From: Bacteroidia bacterium
GTDB lineage: Bacteria; Bacteroidota; Bacteroidia; J057
Direction: 5' to 3'
NCBI GenBank assembly: GCA_033391075.1
Contig: JAWPMV010000001.1
Location: 3,534,001-3,598,000, forward strand
Length of the DNA: 64,000 nt
Shown here: one piece after another, positions 16,573 through 25,879 of the stretch
How positions within the stretch are numbered: position 1 is the stretch's first letter
How the letters are laid out: each line of letters starts with the position of its first letter
The notes under the pieces: model-generated
What the model was told of the DNA's origin: nothing
The model's input: the letters and a program-made list of their open reading frames with translations, nothing else
The model's database searches: none
Translations under genes and position numbers: made by a program

Positions 16573-18309
16573 ATGCACGCAAAAAACTACTCATTCTACT
16601 ACCTGATTTTCATTTTTATCGGATTTATCTCCTGTCAGACTTCCTCGCCGCAAAAATCCGCGCCAGTATTCGAAGTTTCTTTTTCTCCTTCTCTTAGCGA
16701 CACCGCATTTGATGGACGATTATTATTGATGCTGAGTACCAATGAGGAAGCAGAGCCCCGCTTTCAAATTACAGACAGGGCTAGCAGTCAGCAGGTATTT
16801 GGGATTGATGTAGAAGGGATGAAGCCAGGGGAAAAAATCTCTATAGACGGATCGGCATTTGGCTATCCCCTCCCCTCTCTGGCAGATTTACCGGCTGGCA
16901 GTTATCAGGTTCAGGCATTGCTTCATAAATATGAAACCTTTGCCCTTAAAACCGGACATACGGTAAAACTTCCTAATGATCGAGGTGAAGGCCAACAGTG
17001 GAATCGAGCACCGGGAAACCTGCTGAATAAGCCTATGACTATGACAATCAGTTCATCAGGAACTTATGAGGTAGAGATGAGCGAAGAAATTCCTCCTATA
17101 GAAGAAGCTAAGGATACCAAATATATAAAACACATAAAGATTCAGAGTAAGATGTTGAGCGAGTTCTGGGGTCGTCCTATGTATTTGGGAGCACATGTAC
17201 TACTACCAGAAGGTTTTGATGAACACCCCGAAGCCCGCTATCCCCTGGCAATCATGCATGGGCATTTCCCCTCTGATTTTGGAGGCTTCAGTACAAGCCC
17301 TCCCGACCCAAATTTGGAACCAAGTTATAGCAGCCGCTTTGGAATAGAAGGATATAATATCATCCAACAGCAATCTGCCTATGACTTTTATAAGGAATGG
17401 TCCGGGCCAAACTTCCCTAGAGTCCTGGCCATAGAGATTCAACACGCCAATCCTTACTATGATGATTCTTATGCGGTAAACTCAGAGAACCTCGGGCCTT
17501 ATGGAGATGCAATTACCTATGAGTTGATTCCCTATATCGAGGAGAAATTCAGAGGTATAGGAGAAGGCTGGGCAAGATTTGTTTATGGAGGGTCTACCGG
17601 AGGCTGGGAAGCCCTTGCTGTTCAGGTAAAGTATCCCGATGAGTATAATACTTGCTATGCAGCCTGTCCGGATCCGATTGATTTCAGAGCATATTGTCTG
17701 GTAAATCTTTATGAGGATGAAAATGCCTACTATGAAGAAGGACATTTCAATCGGGTAGAAAGGCCGGGAATTAGAGATTCTTTGGGTAAGGTAAACGCCA
17801 CTTTAAGAAATATGAATCTAAGGGAATTGGCTCTGGGAACGAAAGGTAGATCTGGTCAACAGTGGGATATTTGGGAAGCTGTTTATTCTCCTATGGGAAC
17901 TGATGGCTATCCTCAACGTATTTGGGATAAGGAGACTGGGAAAATCAATAAGGAGGTGGCCAACTACTGGAAGGAAAACCATGACCTGGCCTATATTATG
18001 AAAAGAGATTGGAAGACTTTAGGTCCAAAACTCAAAGGTAAAATAAATATCTATTGTGGAGATATGGACAATTACTACCTTAATAATGCGGTATATCTCG
18101 CCGAAGAGTTTCTGGAAAATACAAGTGAGCCTTATTATGACGGCGAAGTTGACTACGGAGACAGGGCTGAACACTGCTGGAACGGAGACCATACTCGTGG
18201 AAATGGATTGTCCAGACTGAGGTATCATCAAATGTTCATACCCAAGTGGACCAAGTGGGTTCAATCCAATGCTCCAAAGGGAGCAGACCTGAGCAGCTGG
18301 AGGTACTAA
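16573..18309 (+). CDS. Large lipoprotein esterase (alpha/beta hydrolase)
   Basis: A 578-residue protein with a lipoprotein signal ending in GFISC. Residues about 30-190 form an N-terminal beta-rich domain. From about 195 an esterase-D-like alpha/beta hydrolase follows, with PLAIMHGHFPSD for the oxyanion region and the nucleophile elbow YGGSTGGWEA. A candidate Asp occurs in YCGDMDNYY and a candidate His in AEHCWNGDH. It probably cleaves an ester outside the cytoplasm; the substrate is unknown. It is divergent from the amidohydrolase gene by about 90 bases. Confidence 0.85.
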   Translation: MHAKNYSFYYLIFIFIGFISCQTSSPQKSAPVFEVSFSPSLSDTAFDGRLLLMLSTNEEAEPRFQITDRASSQQVFGIDVEGMKPGEKISIDGSAFGYPLPSLADLPAGSYQVQALLHKYETFALKTGHTVKLPNDRGEGQQWNRAPGNLLNKPMTMTISSSGTYEVEMSEEIPPIEEAKDTKYIKHIKIQSKMLSEFWGRPMYLGAHVLLPEGFDEHPEARYPLAIMHGHFPSDFGGFSTSPPDPNLEPSYSSRFGIEGYNIIQQQSAYDFYKEWSGPNFPRVLAIEIQHANPYYDDSYAVNSENLGPYGDAITYELIPYIEEKFRGIGEGWARFVYGGSTGGWEALAVQVKYPDEYNTCYAACPDPIDFRAYCLVNLYEDENAYYEEGHFNRVERPGIRDSLGKVNATLRNMNLRELALGTKGRSGQQWDIWEAVYSPMGTDGYPQRIWDKETGKINKEVANYWKENHDLAYIMKRDWKTLGPKLKGKINIYCGDMDNYYLNNAVYLAEEFLENTSEPYYDGEVDYGDRAEHCWNGDHTRGNGLSRLRYHQMFIPKWTKWVQSNAPKGADLSSWRY

Positions 18310-18345
18310 AGGCTCCCGAAGGTTAAGAAATCATATCTTCTTCAT

Positions 18346-18375
18346 TGCCTTTTAGTTAAGGCATGTATTTTGTTT
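18346..18375 (+). terminator. Weak possible terminator
   Basis: TGCCTT (18346-18351) and AAGGCA (18358-18363) form a 6-bp stem followed by TGTATTTTGTTT. The stem is short and the T run interrupted, so termination may be partial. Confidence 0.35.
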
Positions 18376-18471
18376 AGATTTTAGCATAATTTTCACCAAA
18401 AATCAGGAAAAAATATTGCACCTTTGCATGGTATTCAACACCTGGTTTTAACACAAATAATTACCTATCCA

Positions 18472-20211
18472 ATGATCGTAATTGATCCTGCTATTCAAGA
18501 AAAGGCAACGCTCTGGCTCAACAGCAATATTGATGAAGATTCCAAAGCCGATATCCGGCGTATGATGGAAAGTGAGAATCCCGATGAACTGACGGATGCT
18601 TTTTATAAAAACCTCGAATTTGGTACCGGAGGATTGAGAGGTATCATGGGGGTAGGATCCAATCGGGTAAACAAATACACCATCGGTATGGCGACCCAGG
18701 GATTTGCCAATTACCTCAACCAGAGTTTTCCCGATGAAGAAATCAAAGTTGCCATCGCCTATGACAGTCGCAATAACAGTCAGTACTTTGGAGAGATCAC
18801 TGCAGCAGTTTTCTCTGCTAATGGTATAAAGGTATACCTCTTTGAAGAACTTCGTCCTACTCCAGAGTTGTCTTACAGCATCCGTAAATTGGGCTGTAAA
18901 GGTGGAGTGGTTCTTACCGCTTCCCACAACCCCAAAGAATATAATGGCTACAAAGCTTATTGGGATGATGGTGGACAGGTTACCTCACCGCATGACAAAA
19001 ATATCGTAGCTGAAGTTGCGAAAATCAGTGGGGTTGAGGCTGTAAAATTTGATGCAGACGAAAGTAAGATCGAAAGGATCACAACCTTGATTGATGAGCC
19101 CTATCTAGAAGCCATTACTACCAATGTAGTAAGCCCGGAAGCCATCAAAAATCAACACGACCTCAAAATCGTGTTTTCCCCTATACACGGAACCGGTATA
19201 ACCATGGTTCCTCCTATACTTGAAAAAATAGGATTCAGCAATGTACATGTAGTAGAGGCACAAGCTACTCCGGATGGAAACTTCCCTACCGTTGTATATC
19301 CCAATCCAGAAGAATCTGAAGCCATGAGCATGGCTCTTCAATTGGCCAAAGATCTGGATGCAGATTTAGTTATGGGTACAGATCCAGATGCAGACCGTGT
19401 TGGGATCGGAGTAAAAAATCATAAAGGAGAATGGCAGTTGATGAATGGAAACCAGGCAGCATCCTGTATGATCTACTATCTCTTGAAGGCCTGGAAAGAG
19501 AAAGGCAAACTCAATGGTAAGCAGTACATTGCCAAGACCATAGTTACGACTGATCTTTTGACAGAAATGGCTACGGCTTTTGAAGTAGAAACCTTCCACA
19601 CCCTGACCGGATTTAAATACATCGCTCAGGTTCTTAAGGAGCAGGAAGGAAAAATGGAGTTTATTGGTGGAGGAGAAGAAAGCTATGGATACCTCGTCAA
19701 TGACTTTGTTAGAGATAAAGATGCCATTATTTCCTGCGCTGTTTTAGCGGAGGTAGTAGCCTATGCAAAAGACCAGGGCTTGAGCCTCTTTGATATGTTG
19801 ATGGAAATTTACCAGCAATTCGGTATGTACAGAGAGCACCTGATTTCAATCAAACGCACAGGTAAGAAAGGAGCAGAGGAAATCCAGCAGATGATGGCTG
19901 ATATGCGTGCCAATCCTCCCAAAGAAATTCAGGGATCGCCAGTGGTTACGGCTTTGGATTATCAGAGCCTCACTTCTACCAATCTTACGAATGGTGAAAC
20001 ATCTAGTCTTGATTTTCCCCAGTCCAACGTGCTACAATTCATCACTGCTGATGGGACAAAAGTTTCTGCCAGACCTTCTGGTACCGAGCCAAAAATCAAA
20101 TTTTACTTTAGTGTAAAGGCTCCTATGGCTGAAAAATCTGATTTCGATGCAGTTTATGAAGCACTTGGAAAGAAGATCGATGGTATCGTTGATGACCTGA
20201 ATTTGAACTAA
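18472..20211 (+). CDS. Phosphoglucomutase/phosphomannomutase
   Basis: A 579-residue cytoplasmic enzyme of the alpha-D-phosphohexomutase family, interconverting hexose 1- and 6-phosphates. All four signatures are present: the phosphoserine loop TASHNPKEYNG (Ser about 151), metal loop GTDPDADRVGIG, sugar-binding loop GGEESYGYL, and phosphate-binding RPSGTEPKIKFY near the C terminus. The start MIVIDPAIQEK (18472) is preferred over the ATG at 18424, because the latter overlaps CACCTTTG (18419-18426), a one-mismatch -7 element, and adds a non-family extension. It is a single gene ended by a strong terminator. Confidence 0.95.
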   Translation: MIVIDPAIQEKATLWLNSNIDEDSKADIRRMMESENPDELTDAFYKNLEFGTGGLRGIMGVGSNRVNKYTIGMATQGFANYLNQSFPDEEIKVAIAYDSRNNSQYFGEITAAVFSANGIKVYLFEELRPTPELSYSIRKLGCKGGVVLTASHNPKEYNGYKAYWDDGGQVTSPHDKNIVAEVAKISGVEAVKFDADESKIERITTLIDEPYLEAITTNVVSPEAIKNQHDLKIVFSPIHGTGITMVPPILEKIGFSNVHVVEAQATPDGNFPTVVYPNPEESEAMSMALQLAKDLDADLVMGTDPDADRVGIGVKNHKGEWQLMNGNQAASCMIYYLLKAWKEKGKLNGKQYIAKTIVTTDLLTEMATAFEVETFHTLTGFKYIAQVLKEQEGKMEFIGGGEESYGYLVNDFVRDKDAIISCAVLAEVVAYAKDQGLSLFDMLMEIYQQFGMYREHLISIKRTGKKGAEEIQQMMADMRANPPKEIQGSPVVTALDYQSLTSTNLTNGETSSLDFPQSNVLQFITADGTKVSARPSGTEPKIKFYFSVKAPMAEKSDFDAVYEALGKKIDGIVDDLNLN

Positions 20212-20260
20212 TTCAAGTTTTTAGCATTTACGAAAATCGGAATAAAATTATATATTCAAA

Positions 20261-20287
20261 GGCCCGTTTTCGAACGGGTCTTTTTTT
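20261..20287 (+). terminator. Intrinsic terminator with UUCG loop
   Basis: GGCCCGTT (20261-20268) pairs with AACGGGTC (20273-20280), with one G-T wobble, around a TTCG tetraloop and is followed by seven T. It ends the phosphohexomutase transcript. Confidence 0.93.
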
Positions 20288-20304
20288 ATCCTGACTCTAA
20301 GAAC

Positions 20305-21258
20305 ATGTGGAGAACTGTACTGCTACTCATCACCGGACTTATTATCGTCCCGCTTTTAGCCTTTAATTTTGATACTCCTATGAGCAACCTCCAGGCAGGG
20401 ACGCTCGGGAAACTGCTAAACATTTACCTCATTGCTGCAGCTCTTTGCTTTATCATAAGCAGCCTGACGAAAAACTACAGCCAGGTAGATAAACTCTGGA
20501 GTACGATCCCTATTCTCTATGTTTGGGTAGCTGCGGCAGAAGGAGGGTTTGAACCAAGATTGCTTCTTATGGCAGTACTTGTAAGCATTTGGGGAATTCG
20601 CCTGACCCTCAACTTTGCAAGAAGAGGAGGCTATTCCTGGAAATTCTGGGAAGGAGAAGAGGATTATCGCTGGGCCATTCTTAGAGCAAAACCGGAATTT
20701 CAACCGGAATGGAAATGGGTTTTATTCAATCTCTTTTTTATCTCTCTCTATCAAATGGGTCTGGTATTGCTCATGACTTTGCCCATCGTCAAAAGTATGG
20801 AAGGAGGAGCTCTGGGATGGATGGATTATATTCTGGGGGCGCTTATTCTGGGCATGATTATCTACGAGACTATCGCTGATCAACAACAATGGAAATACCA
20901 GGAAGAAAAGCATAGGAGAATTCGTGAAGGAGAAGATTTAGGGGAATATTATGGTAAAGGATTTACCCATACTGGACTTTGGGGCATTAGCAGACATCCT
21001 AATTATTTTGCAGAACAGGGCGTCTGGGTTATATTTTATTTTTTCAGTGTGATTGCCAGCGGGAATTGGATCAACTGGACAGCCACAGGATTTTTTCTCC
21101 TCCTGGTTTTGTTTAAAAGCAGTTCTGATTTTAGCGAAGAAATATCCGCAGAAAAATATCCGGCATACAGGGAATATCAAAGTAGGACTCCCCGTTTTGT
21201 GCCTTTCACCAAATTCGGATCAAAACCAGAGAAGCAAAGGGAGAAAGTTGCCAGTTGA
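20305..21258 (+). CDS. DUF1295 membrane protein (steroid 5-alpha-reductase-like)
   Basis: A 317-residue integral membrane protein with about seven hydrophobic helices. The family signature lies in the C-terminal third: GLWGISRHPNYFAEQGVW, followed by a helix and YREYQSRTPRFVPF. DUF1295 proteins resemble the 3-oxo-5-alpha-steroid 4-dehydrogenase and isoprenylcysteine methyltransferase fold, binding NADPH or a similar cofactor in the membrane. The substrate is unknown. It begins 17 bases after the terminator T tract and its end abuts the convergent anti-sigma gene with no gap. Confidence 0.88.
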   Translation: MWRTVLLLITGLIIVPLLAFNFDTPMSNLQAGTLGKLLNIYLIAAALCFIISSLTKNYSQVDKLWSTIPILYVWVAAAEGGFEPRLLLMAVLVSIWGIRLTLNFARRGGYSWKFWEGEEDYRWAILRAKPEFQPEWKWVLFNLFFISLYQMGLVLLMTLPIVKSMEGGALGWMDYILGALILGMIIYETIADQQQWKYQEEKHRRIREGEDLGEYYGKGFTHTGLWGISRHPNYFAEQGVWVIFYFFSVIASGNWINWTATGFFLLLVLFKSSSDFSEEISAEKYPAYREYQSRTPRFVPFTKFGSKPEKQREKVAS

Positions 21259-21987
21259 TCATTTCATTTGGGCTCGCAACTCATTGATCCTTTCTTTATA
21301 TCCATGAGTGGAAAGAGTCTCTATCTGGCCTGCCAATTGCTGAAAGTCTTCCTCTTGACCATTGCCCAAATAAGCAAGGAGCAAATACCAATCCCCAGCT
21401 TCAGCATAGCGGATATCTTTGCTAGTACTTACGATTTCCAATGGGGCGATAGCCGAAGAATAATCTTTTATCGCCAATAAGGCATTCCCCAGATATAATT
21501 GTGATTCTATATAATTGGGGGCATCAGCATTGAGTTGACTAAAGAAAAGGATGGCATTATTATAGTCTTTTCGCTCATAGGCAAGTACGGCCTGATTGAA
21601 GAGATTTTCCATTTTTGCATTTCCCCTAAGAGAAGTAGCAGCATAAGGCTCAAAATTCTCACTTACCGCTTCGGGCCCTGAAAGAGGGCCCTTAAACCAA
21701 AAAAAGCTGGCAATCAACAGTAAAATTACAGCTGCGACTGAAAGGATTCGCCAGGAAAACAAAGGCTTTATCTTTTCTTTTTTCTCTAAGTCGAAGGATT
21801 GCATCTTTTCCTTTAGAAAGAGCCCTGCCCCTTCTTCCAGAAAGTCTTTTGCATGTTTCATTTCATCCAGTCCTTTCTGAAGTCCTTCTTCCGTCAAAAG
21901 CCTGCTTTCAAAATCAGCCTTTTCTACCTTCGTCATCTCACCATCCAGATATGACTCGATGAGATCATATTGTGAATCAAAGTCCAT
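21259..21987 (-). CDS. Membrane TPR protein, probable anti-sigma factor
   Basis: A 242-residue single-pass membrane protein encoded 42 bases after an ECF sigma gene. Residues 1-75 form a cytoplasmic segment of anti-sigma style (LIESYLDGEMTKVEKADFES) without zinc ligands. A transmembrane helix lies at about 80-98. The extracytoplasmic part (120-242) holds TPR-like helices such as FNQAVLAYERKDYNNAILFF and ESQLYLGNALLAIKDYSSAI. A TPR outside could let the anti-sigma factor sense a periplasmic or surface protein. Its role is inferred from architecture and from pairing with the sigma gene. Confidence 0.82.
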   Translation of the reverse strand: MDFDSQYDLIESYLDGEMTKVEKADFESRLLTEEGLQKGLDEMKHAKDFLEEGAGLFLKEKMQSFDLEKKEKIKPLFSWRILSVAAVILLLIASFFWFKGPLSGPEAVSENFEPYAATSLRGNAKMENLFNQAVLAYERKDYNNAILFFSQLNADAPNYIESQLYLGNALLAIKDYSSAIAPLEIVSTSKDIRYAEAGDWYLLLAYLGNGQEEDFQQLAGQIETLSTHGYKERINELRAQMK

Positions 21988-22029
21988 AATCTTCTTTTTT
22001 ACTTGCTCGCTTAAGCATTACCGGAAATC

Positions 22030-22620
22030 TTAATTCTTAGCTATCCAGCTTTTCCAAACCGGTGCTTTTTCCAGGATTTCCAGCAATTTCTTCATACAAA
22101 GTCTTTTCTTTTTTCTGGCTACCGCATCATTCTTATATCCCAGTTCAGCTGCAATCTCTTTCATAGAGTAGCTCAACTGCCACATTTGCAATACCTTCTG
22201 GCAAGCAGCACCCAGCCCTGACATCAGTTCTTGTATTTTTTCCTGTCGATCTTTCGCTACTAAATCCAATTCAGGGTCTCCTTCCTCTTGTTTTTCCTCA
22301 TAAGCCCTTGCATCCAGAGCTTCTTCTCTGCTGATTTTCTTGAAGCGCTTAAACCAAAGATTTTTACAAATCCCATATAGATAGGCTCCCAGGTCTCCAT
22401 GAGCATGGTATTTTTCAGCTCTCACTTGTAAAATGAGAAAACGAATACCATCCTGAAAAATATCTTCAGCATCTTCTCGACTTCCGTTCCTCTTTTGAAT
22501 AAAACGAAATACCATCTCCCGGCAAGAATGCCTGAGATATAGAAATTTCATCCCTTCTTCCAACTCCCTTCCTCCACTTTTAATAGAACTGATGATCCTT
22601 TCATCAGAATAATCCGACAT
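22030..22620 (-). CDS. ECF RNA polymerase sigma factor
   Basis: A 196-residue sigma-70 family protein. Region 2 has the -10 recognition segment GSREDAEDIFQDGIRFLILQ and GAYLYGICKNLWFKRFKK. Region 4 has LSYSMKEIAAELGYKNDAVA before a basic helix KKKRLCMKKL. It differs clearly from the SigK-like factor at 11.5-12 kb. It is transcribed away from the surface-fibre operon, with a 245-bp shared upstream region, and leads the sigma/anti-sigma operon. Targets probably include the divergent operon (inference). Confidence 0.9.
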   Translation of the reverse strand: MSDYSDERIISSIKSGGRELEEGMKFLYLRHSCREMVFRFIQKRNGSREDAEDIFQDGIRFLILQVRAEKYHAHGDLGAYLYGICKNLWFKRFKKISREEALDARAYEEKQEEGDPELDLVAKDRQEKIQELMSGLGAACQKVLQMWQLSYSMKEIAAELGYKNDAVARKKKRLCMKKLLEILEKAPVWKSWIAKN

Positions 22621-22865
22621 GCTTTCAACTTATAGTTACCTCACTGAGCAGAAAAGTTACCGCTTCATGAGAAAAGATAAAAATTCCTGTCGCTAAGTGT
22701 TGATTGAGAAAGAACTTAAACGACTAAAAGAGAAAAGGAAAATCAAAATTAGGCGAAGAGAAAGGTGATATGAGATCTCTGTAAGCATTTTAAAAAAAAT
22801 GTCCCATTGATGGTAACATAATTTAAGTCAGGAGGCACTGTCAGGTAAAGGACAACATTAGCGTC

Positions 22866-24992
22866 ATGAAAAGAAACCTGGCTTTACTTTATCTCATTAT
22901 CATTTGCTCATTCCAAACTTTACATGCTCAGGTACCACAAGGAATACAATTCCAGACAGTGGCCCGGCAAGGAAGTGGAGTAGCTATGTCAAACACCAAT
23001 CTCACCGTCTATTTTCGAATACAAGATGGTGGAGGGACAACTGTGTACGAAGAGTCACATGCGGTTACTACCGATATTTACGGACTCTTCGATGTAGTCA
23101 TCGGACAGGGAACAGTACTATCTGGTAGTTTCCCGGCTATTGGCTGGGGGACCAGCAATCATCAGATCCAAATAGACCTGGATCCTGGTACAGGGATCGT
23201 CAATATTGGGACCTGTGATTTTCAATCAGTTCCCTATGCCCTTTATGCTGACAAGGCAAATATGGGCATGATCGATCTGACCGATGTGGATTTGACAGGA
23301 TTGGCTCCCGGGGAAGTTTTGGTATGGGATGGGACAAACTGGGTACCGGGATCACCCGGGACTTCGATCTGGTCTCAAAATCTCAGCGCAGCCCATTATC
23401 CTTCGGGTCGGGTCGGAATCGGGATCGATACCCCTGTTACCACCTTACAAGTTAGGGATACTGCTAATGTCCTTTTTGGCACCAATCTGACCGGTTCCGG
23501 ATTTAAAATGATCTGGTACGGTCAGAAAGGAGCCTTTCGTGCTGGCTATCTCAACAATCCTTTTGGCGGCTATAATTATGATAAATTCTGGGATTACGAT
23601 AGCGTAGGCTATTACTCATTTGCAGCAGGGCGAAATTCCAGAGCAAAAGGATTTGGGGCATTCGCTTTTGGTTCCTTCGGATGGGCAGATGGAAGTGGCA
23701 GTGTAGCTTTTTTTGGAAGTGCCCAGGGCAACAACAGTTTTACCTTCGGAGGATCTTCTAAAGGGCGAGGGAGTATTACATTTGAAGGAGTAGCAGATGA
23801 AGAGGGGGGAATCGCAATGTATGGCTATACAGGAGGACGATATGGAGTATCCATCGGAGGAGGAACTACCGGATTAGGAGCGTCCAGTTCTCGAGAAGAT
23901 TATGCCATAGCCATTGGATGGAATTCGGATGCCCGAGGGCAAGCCTCTATCGCTTTGGGGCCCAGCGATGCCTATGGTTACAATTCCTTTTCAACCGGAT
24001 GGGTTACAGAAGCCAGAGGAAATTATTCCTCTACTTTCGGCTACCAAACCAACTCATACCCCTATGCATCCATGGCCCTGGGGAGATTCAACGTCATAAC
24101 AGGAGACAGTGCAAGCTGGCAAGCCAATGATCCTATATTTATGATCGGAGATGGGAGTTCAAATGCTGCCCGTTCTAACAGCTTTACCATTCTAAAGAAC
24201 GGTCGAACCGCTGTAGGCTATAATAATCCCGTAGGATTTCTCAATGTATCCACAGCGCTTGGTTCACTCAGCAATGCGGGAAATTTGGACCTGACCCGCG
24301 CTTCTATTCTCATTGGGACGACCACCACAGGAATGGGATTTGATGCAAATCAAATTGAGACCCAGGGAAGCAGTTTGTATTTGAATTTCAATTCCGCAGC
24401 TGAAGTTAGGATAGCTGAAGGTGGAGGAAATGTAGGAATAGGATTAAATCCAAATGCTCGATTCGAAATAGAGCAAAGCTCTAATACTGTTGGGGGCGGA
24501 CTGAGGTTGAATGCAAATGGCGGTACGGCTTACTGGGACATATTCTATGATGCAGCTTTAGATCTTCAATTTGCACGGAGCGGAGTAGCCAAAGCTTCTA
24601 TTGATCGAGTAAATGGTGCTTACAATCAATTGTCTGACATTCGGGTCAAACGAGATATAGAAGAACTAGGCTCGGTCTTAGATAATGTCCTCAAGCTCAA
24701 ACCCTCTACGTATTTCTACAAAGATAATCAGGCATCTGATGAACGATCCATTGGGTTTATTGCCCAGGAGGTTGAGGAAATATTCCCTCAATTGGTAAAA
24801 CAAGGAGAGGTTTATAAACAACTTTCCTATGATGACTTTGCCATACTAGCCATTAAATCTATTCAGGAACAGCAGGAGATTATTGACCAGCAATCTCAAA
24901 AGCTCGAACAACAGCAAACACAGATTGATGAATTAAGCAAACTCCTACAGCACTTACAATCAGAAGTTAACGCATTGCAAGGCAAAAACTAA
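22866..24992 (+). CDS. Surface fibre protein with YadA-like head and S74 autochaperone
   Basis: A secreted 708-residue protein with a signal peptide ending in LHAQ. Domains in order: an N-terminal beta-sandwich (22-135, VPQGIQFQTVARQGSG) found on many Bacteroidota surface proteins; a long region of YadA-head-like beta-roll repeats (about 240-430) with repeated A-x-G spacing (YSFAAGRNSRAKGFGAFAFG); and a C-terminal peptidase S74 intramolecular chaperone starting at SDIRVKRDI. Ser590 and Lys595 match the catalytic dyad of this self-cleaving family, which assembles trimers and then cuts itself off. The last 45 residues are a Gln-rich coiled coil. It should form a trimeric surface fibre. It is first gene of a three-gene operon. 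Confidence 0.87.
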   Translation: MKRNLALLYLIIICSFQTLHAQVPQGIQFQTVARQGSGVAMSNTNLTVYFRIQDGGGTTVYEESHAVTTDIYGLFDVVIGQGTVLSGSFPAIGWGTSNHQIQIDLDPGTGIVNIGTCDFQSVPYALYADKANMGMIDLTDVDLTGLAPGEVLVWDGTNWVPGSPGTSIWSQNLSAAHYPSGRVGIGIDTPVTTLQVRDTANVLFGTNLTGSGFKMIWYGQKGAFRAGYLNNPFGGYNYDKFWDYDSVGYYSFAAGRNSRAKGFGAFAFGSFGWADGSGSVAFFGSAQGNNSFTFGGSSKGRGSITFEGVADEEGGIAMYGYTGGRYGVSIGGGTTGLGASSSREDYAIAIGWNSDARGQASIALGPSDAYGYNSFSTGWVTEARGNYSSTFGYQTNSYPYASMALGRFNVITGDSASWQANDPIFMIGDGSSNAARSNSFTILKNGRTAVGYNNPVGFLNVSTALGSLSNAGNLDLTRASILIGTTTTGMGFDANQIETQGSSLYLNFNSAAEVRIAEGGGNVGIGLNPNARFEIEQSSNTVGGGLRLNANGGTAYWDIFYDAALDLQFARSGVAKASIDRVNGAYNQLSDIRVKRDIEELGSVLDNVLKLKPSTYFYKDNQASDERSIGFIAQEVEEIFPQLVKQGEVYKQLSYDDFAILAIKSIQEQQEIIDQQSQKLEQQQTQIDELSKLLQHLQSEVNALQGKN

Positions 24993-25006
24993 TCAGACAC
25001 AAAATA

Positions 25007-25879
25007 ATGAAGAAATTCAGTATACTTTTTCTCCTAATAGGGGCAATCAGCCTAAACGCTCAACACAGATTTGATGGCATCCAGATCAATGCAAACATCC
25101 CGGAGGGCTGGAGAACTGTTTCAGAAGACTACGGCTTGATTATTCTGGGACACAACAGCATTGCCGGTGCCATCATTATAGCCGAACACGGCTATAGCAA
25201 TGAAGCCGAAGTAAGACAAAACCTGGCAGAAGGCCTGCAGGAAGAAGGGGTCATGCTTGCCCCTGAGCTTCAAACAAAAAAGCTCAGTAATGGAACCTAT
25301 TCAACAACTTATGCCGGATATGCAGATGGACAAATGGTAAAAGCTCCGCTTCGTCTTGGATTAAGTAAGAAATGGCAAACAGGAGGTATCATGGTTTTGG
25401 CGCTTGTCAGAAAGGACCTGTATAATGAAAGCTATGATCGCATTCTGGAACAGATCATGAGTTCACTGAGTTACCGTTCCTTTGCAAGCACAGCTAAATC
25501 AGCCGAATGGAAGGAGTACCTCAATGGTAGTAAACTGCAAAGCAGGTCTAGTTATGATACGAATACAAGTAGCTTCGACTCATATGCAGGCGCGGGTTCA
25601 AGCAGCAGTACCAGTATTCACTTTTGCAGCAACGGCCAATTTCTGGCTCAATTCTATTCATCCAGTTATTTTGGAGGGACAGGCGTATCAGGAGATGTCT
25701 CTGAAAGTGAGTCTGAAAGCAAAGGCCTTTGGTCCGTTTTTACTGTTAAAGAGCAAGTCGTAATTCGCCTGCTCTACGAAAATGGAGAAATAGAATACTA
25801 TCCCGTTGTTTATGACAATGGTTATATCATTAGCAAGGATTCCAAATTCACAAAAGATGTCAGCAATGTATGTAGATAA
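25007..25879 (+). CDS. Secreted protein of unknown function
   Basis: A 290-residue protein with a signal peptide ending in LNAQ. Residues 20-160 form an alpha/beta domain with IPEGWRTVSEDYGLIILGHN and TYSTTYAGYADGQMVKAPL. A Ser/Tyr/Gly-rich linker (180-200) is followed by a compact C-terminal domain with two Cys, one in SIHFCSNGQFLAQFYSSSYF and one at the end (NVCR). I do not recognise the family. It lies 14 bases after the fibre gene and overlaps the next gene, so it is part of the fibre operon and its product may interact with the fibre. Confidence 0.75.
   Translation: MKKFSILFLLIGAISLNAQHRFDGIQINANIPEGWRTVSEDYGLIILGHNSIAGAIIIAEHGYSNEAEVRQNLAEGLQEEGVMLAPELQTKKLSNGTYSTTYAGYADGQMVKAPLRLGLSKKWQTGGIMVLALVRKDLYNESYDRILEQIMSSLSYRSFASTAKSAEWKEYLNGSKLQSRSSYDTNTSSFDSYAGAGSSSSTSIHFCSNGQFLAQFYSSSYFGGTGVSGDVSESESESKGLWSVFTVKEQVVIRLLYENGEIEYYPVVYDNGYIISKDSKFTKDVSNVCR

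Noticed and set aside
22866-24992. Prophage tail fibre
   Set aside because: S74 domains occur in phage tail spikes, but this protein has a signal peptide and a Bacteroidota N-terminal domain, and no phage gene lies around it.
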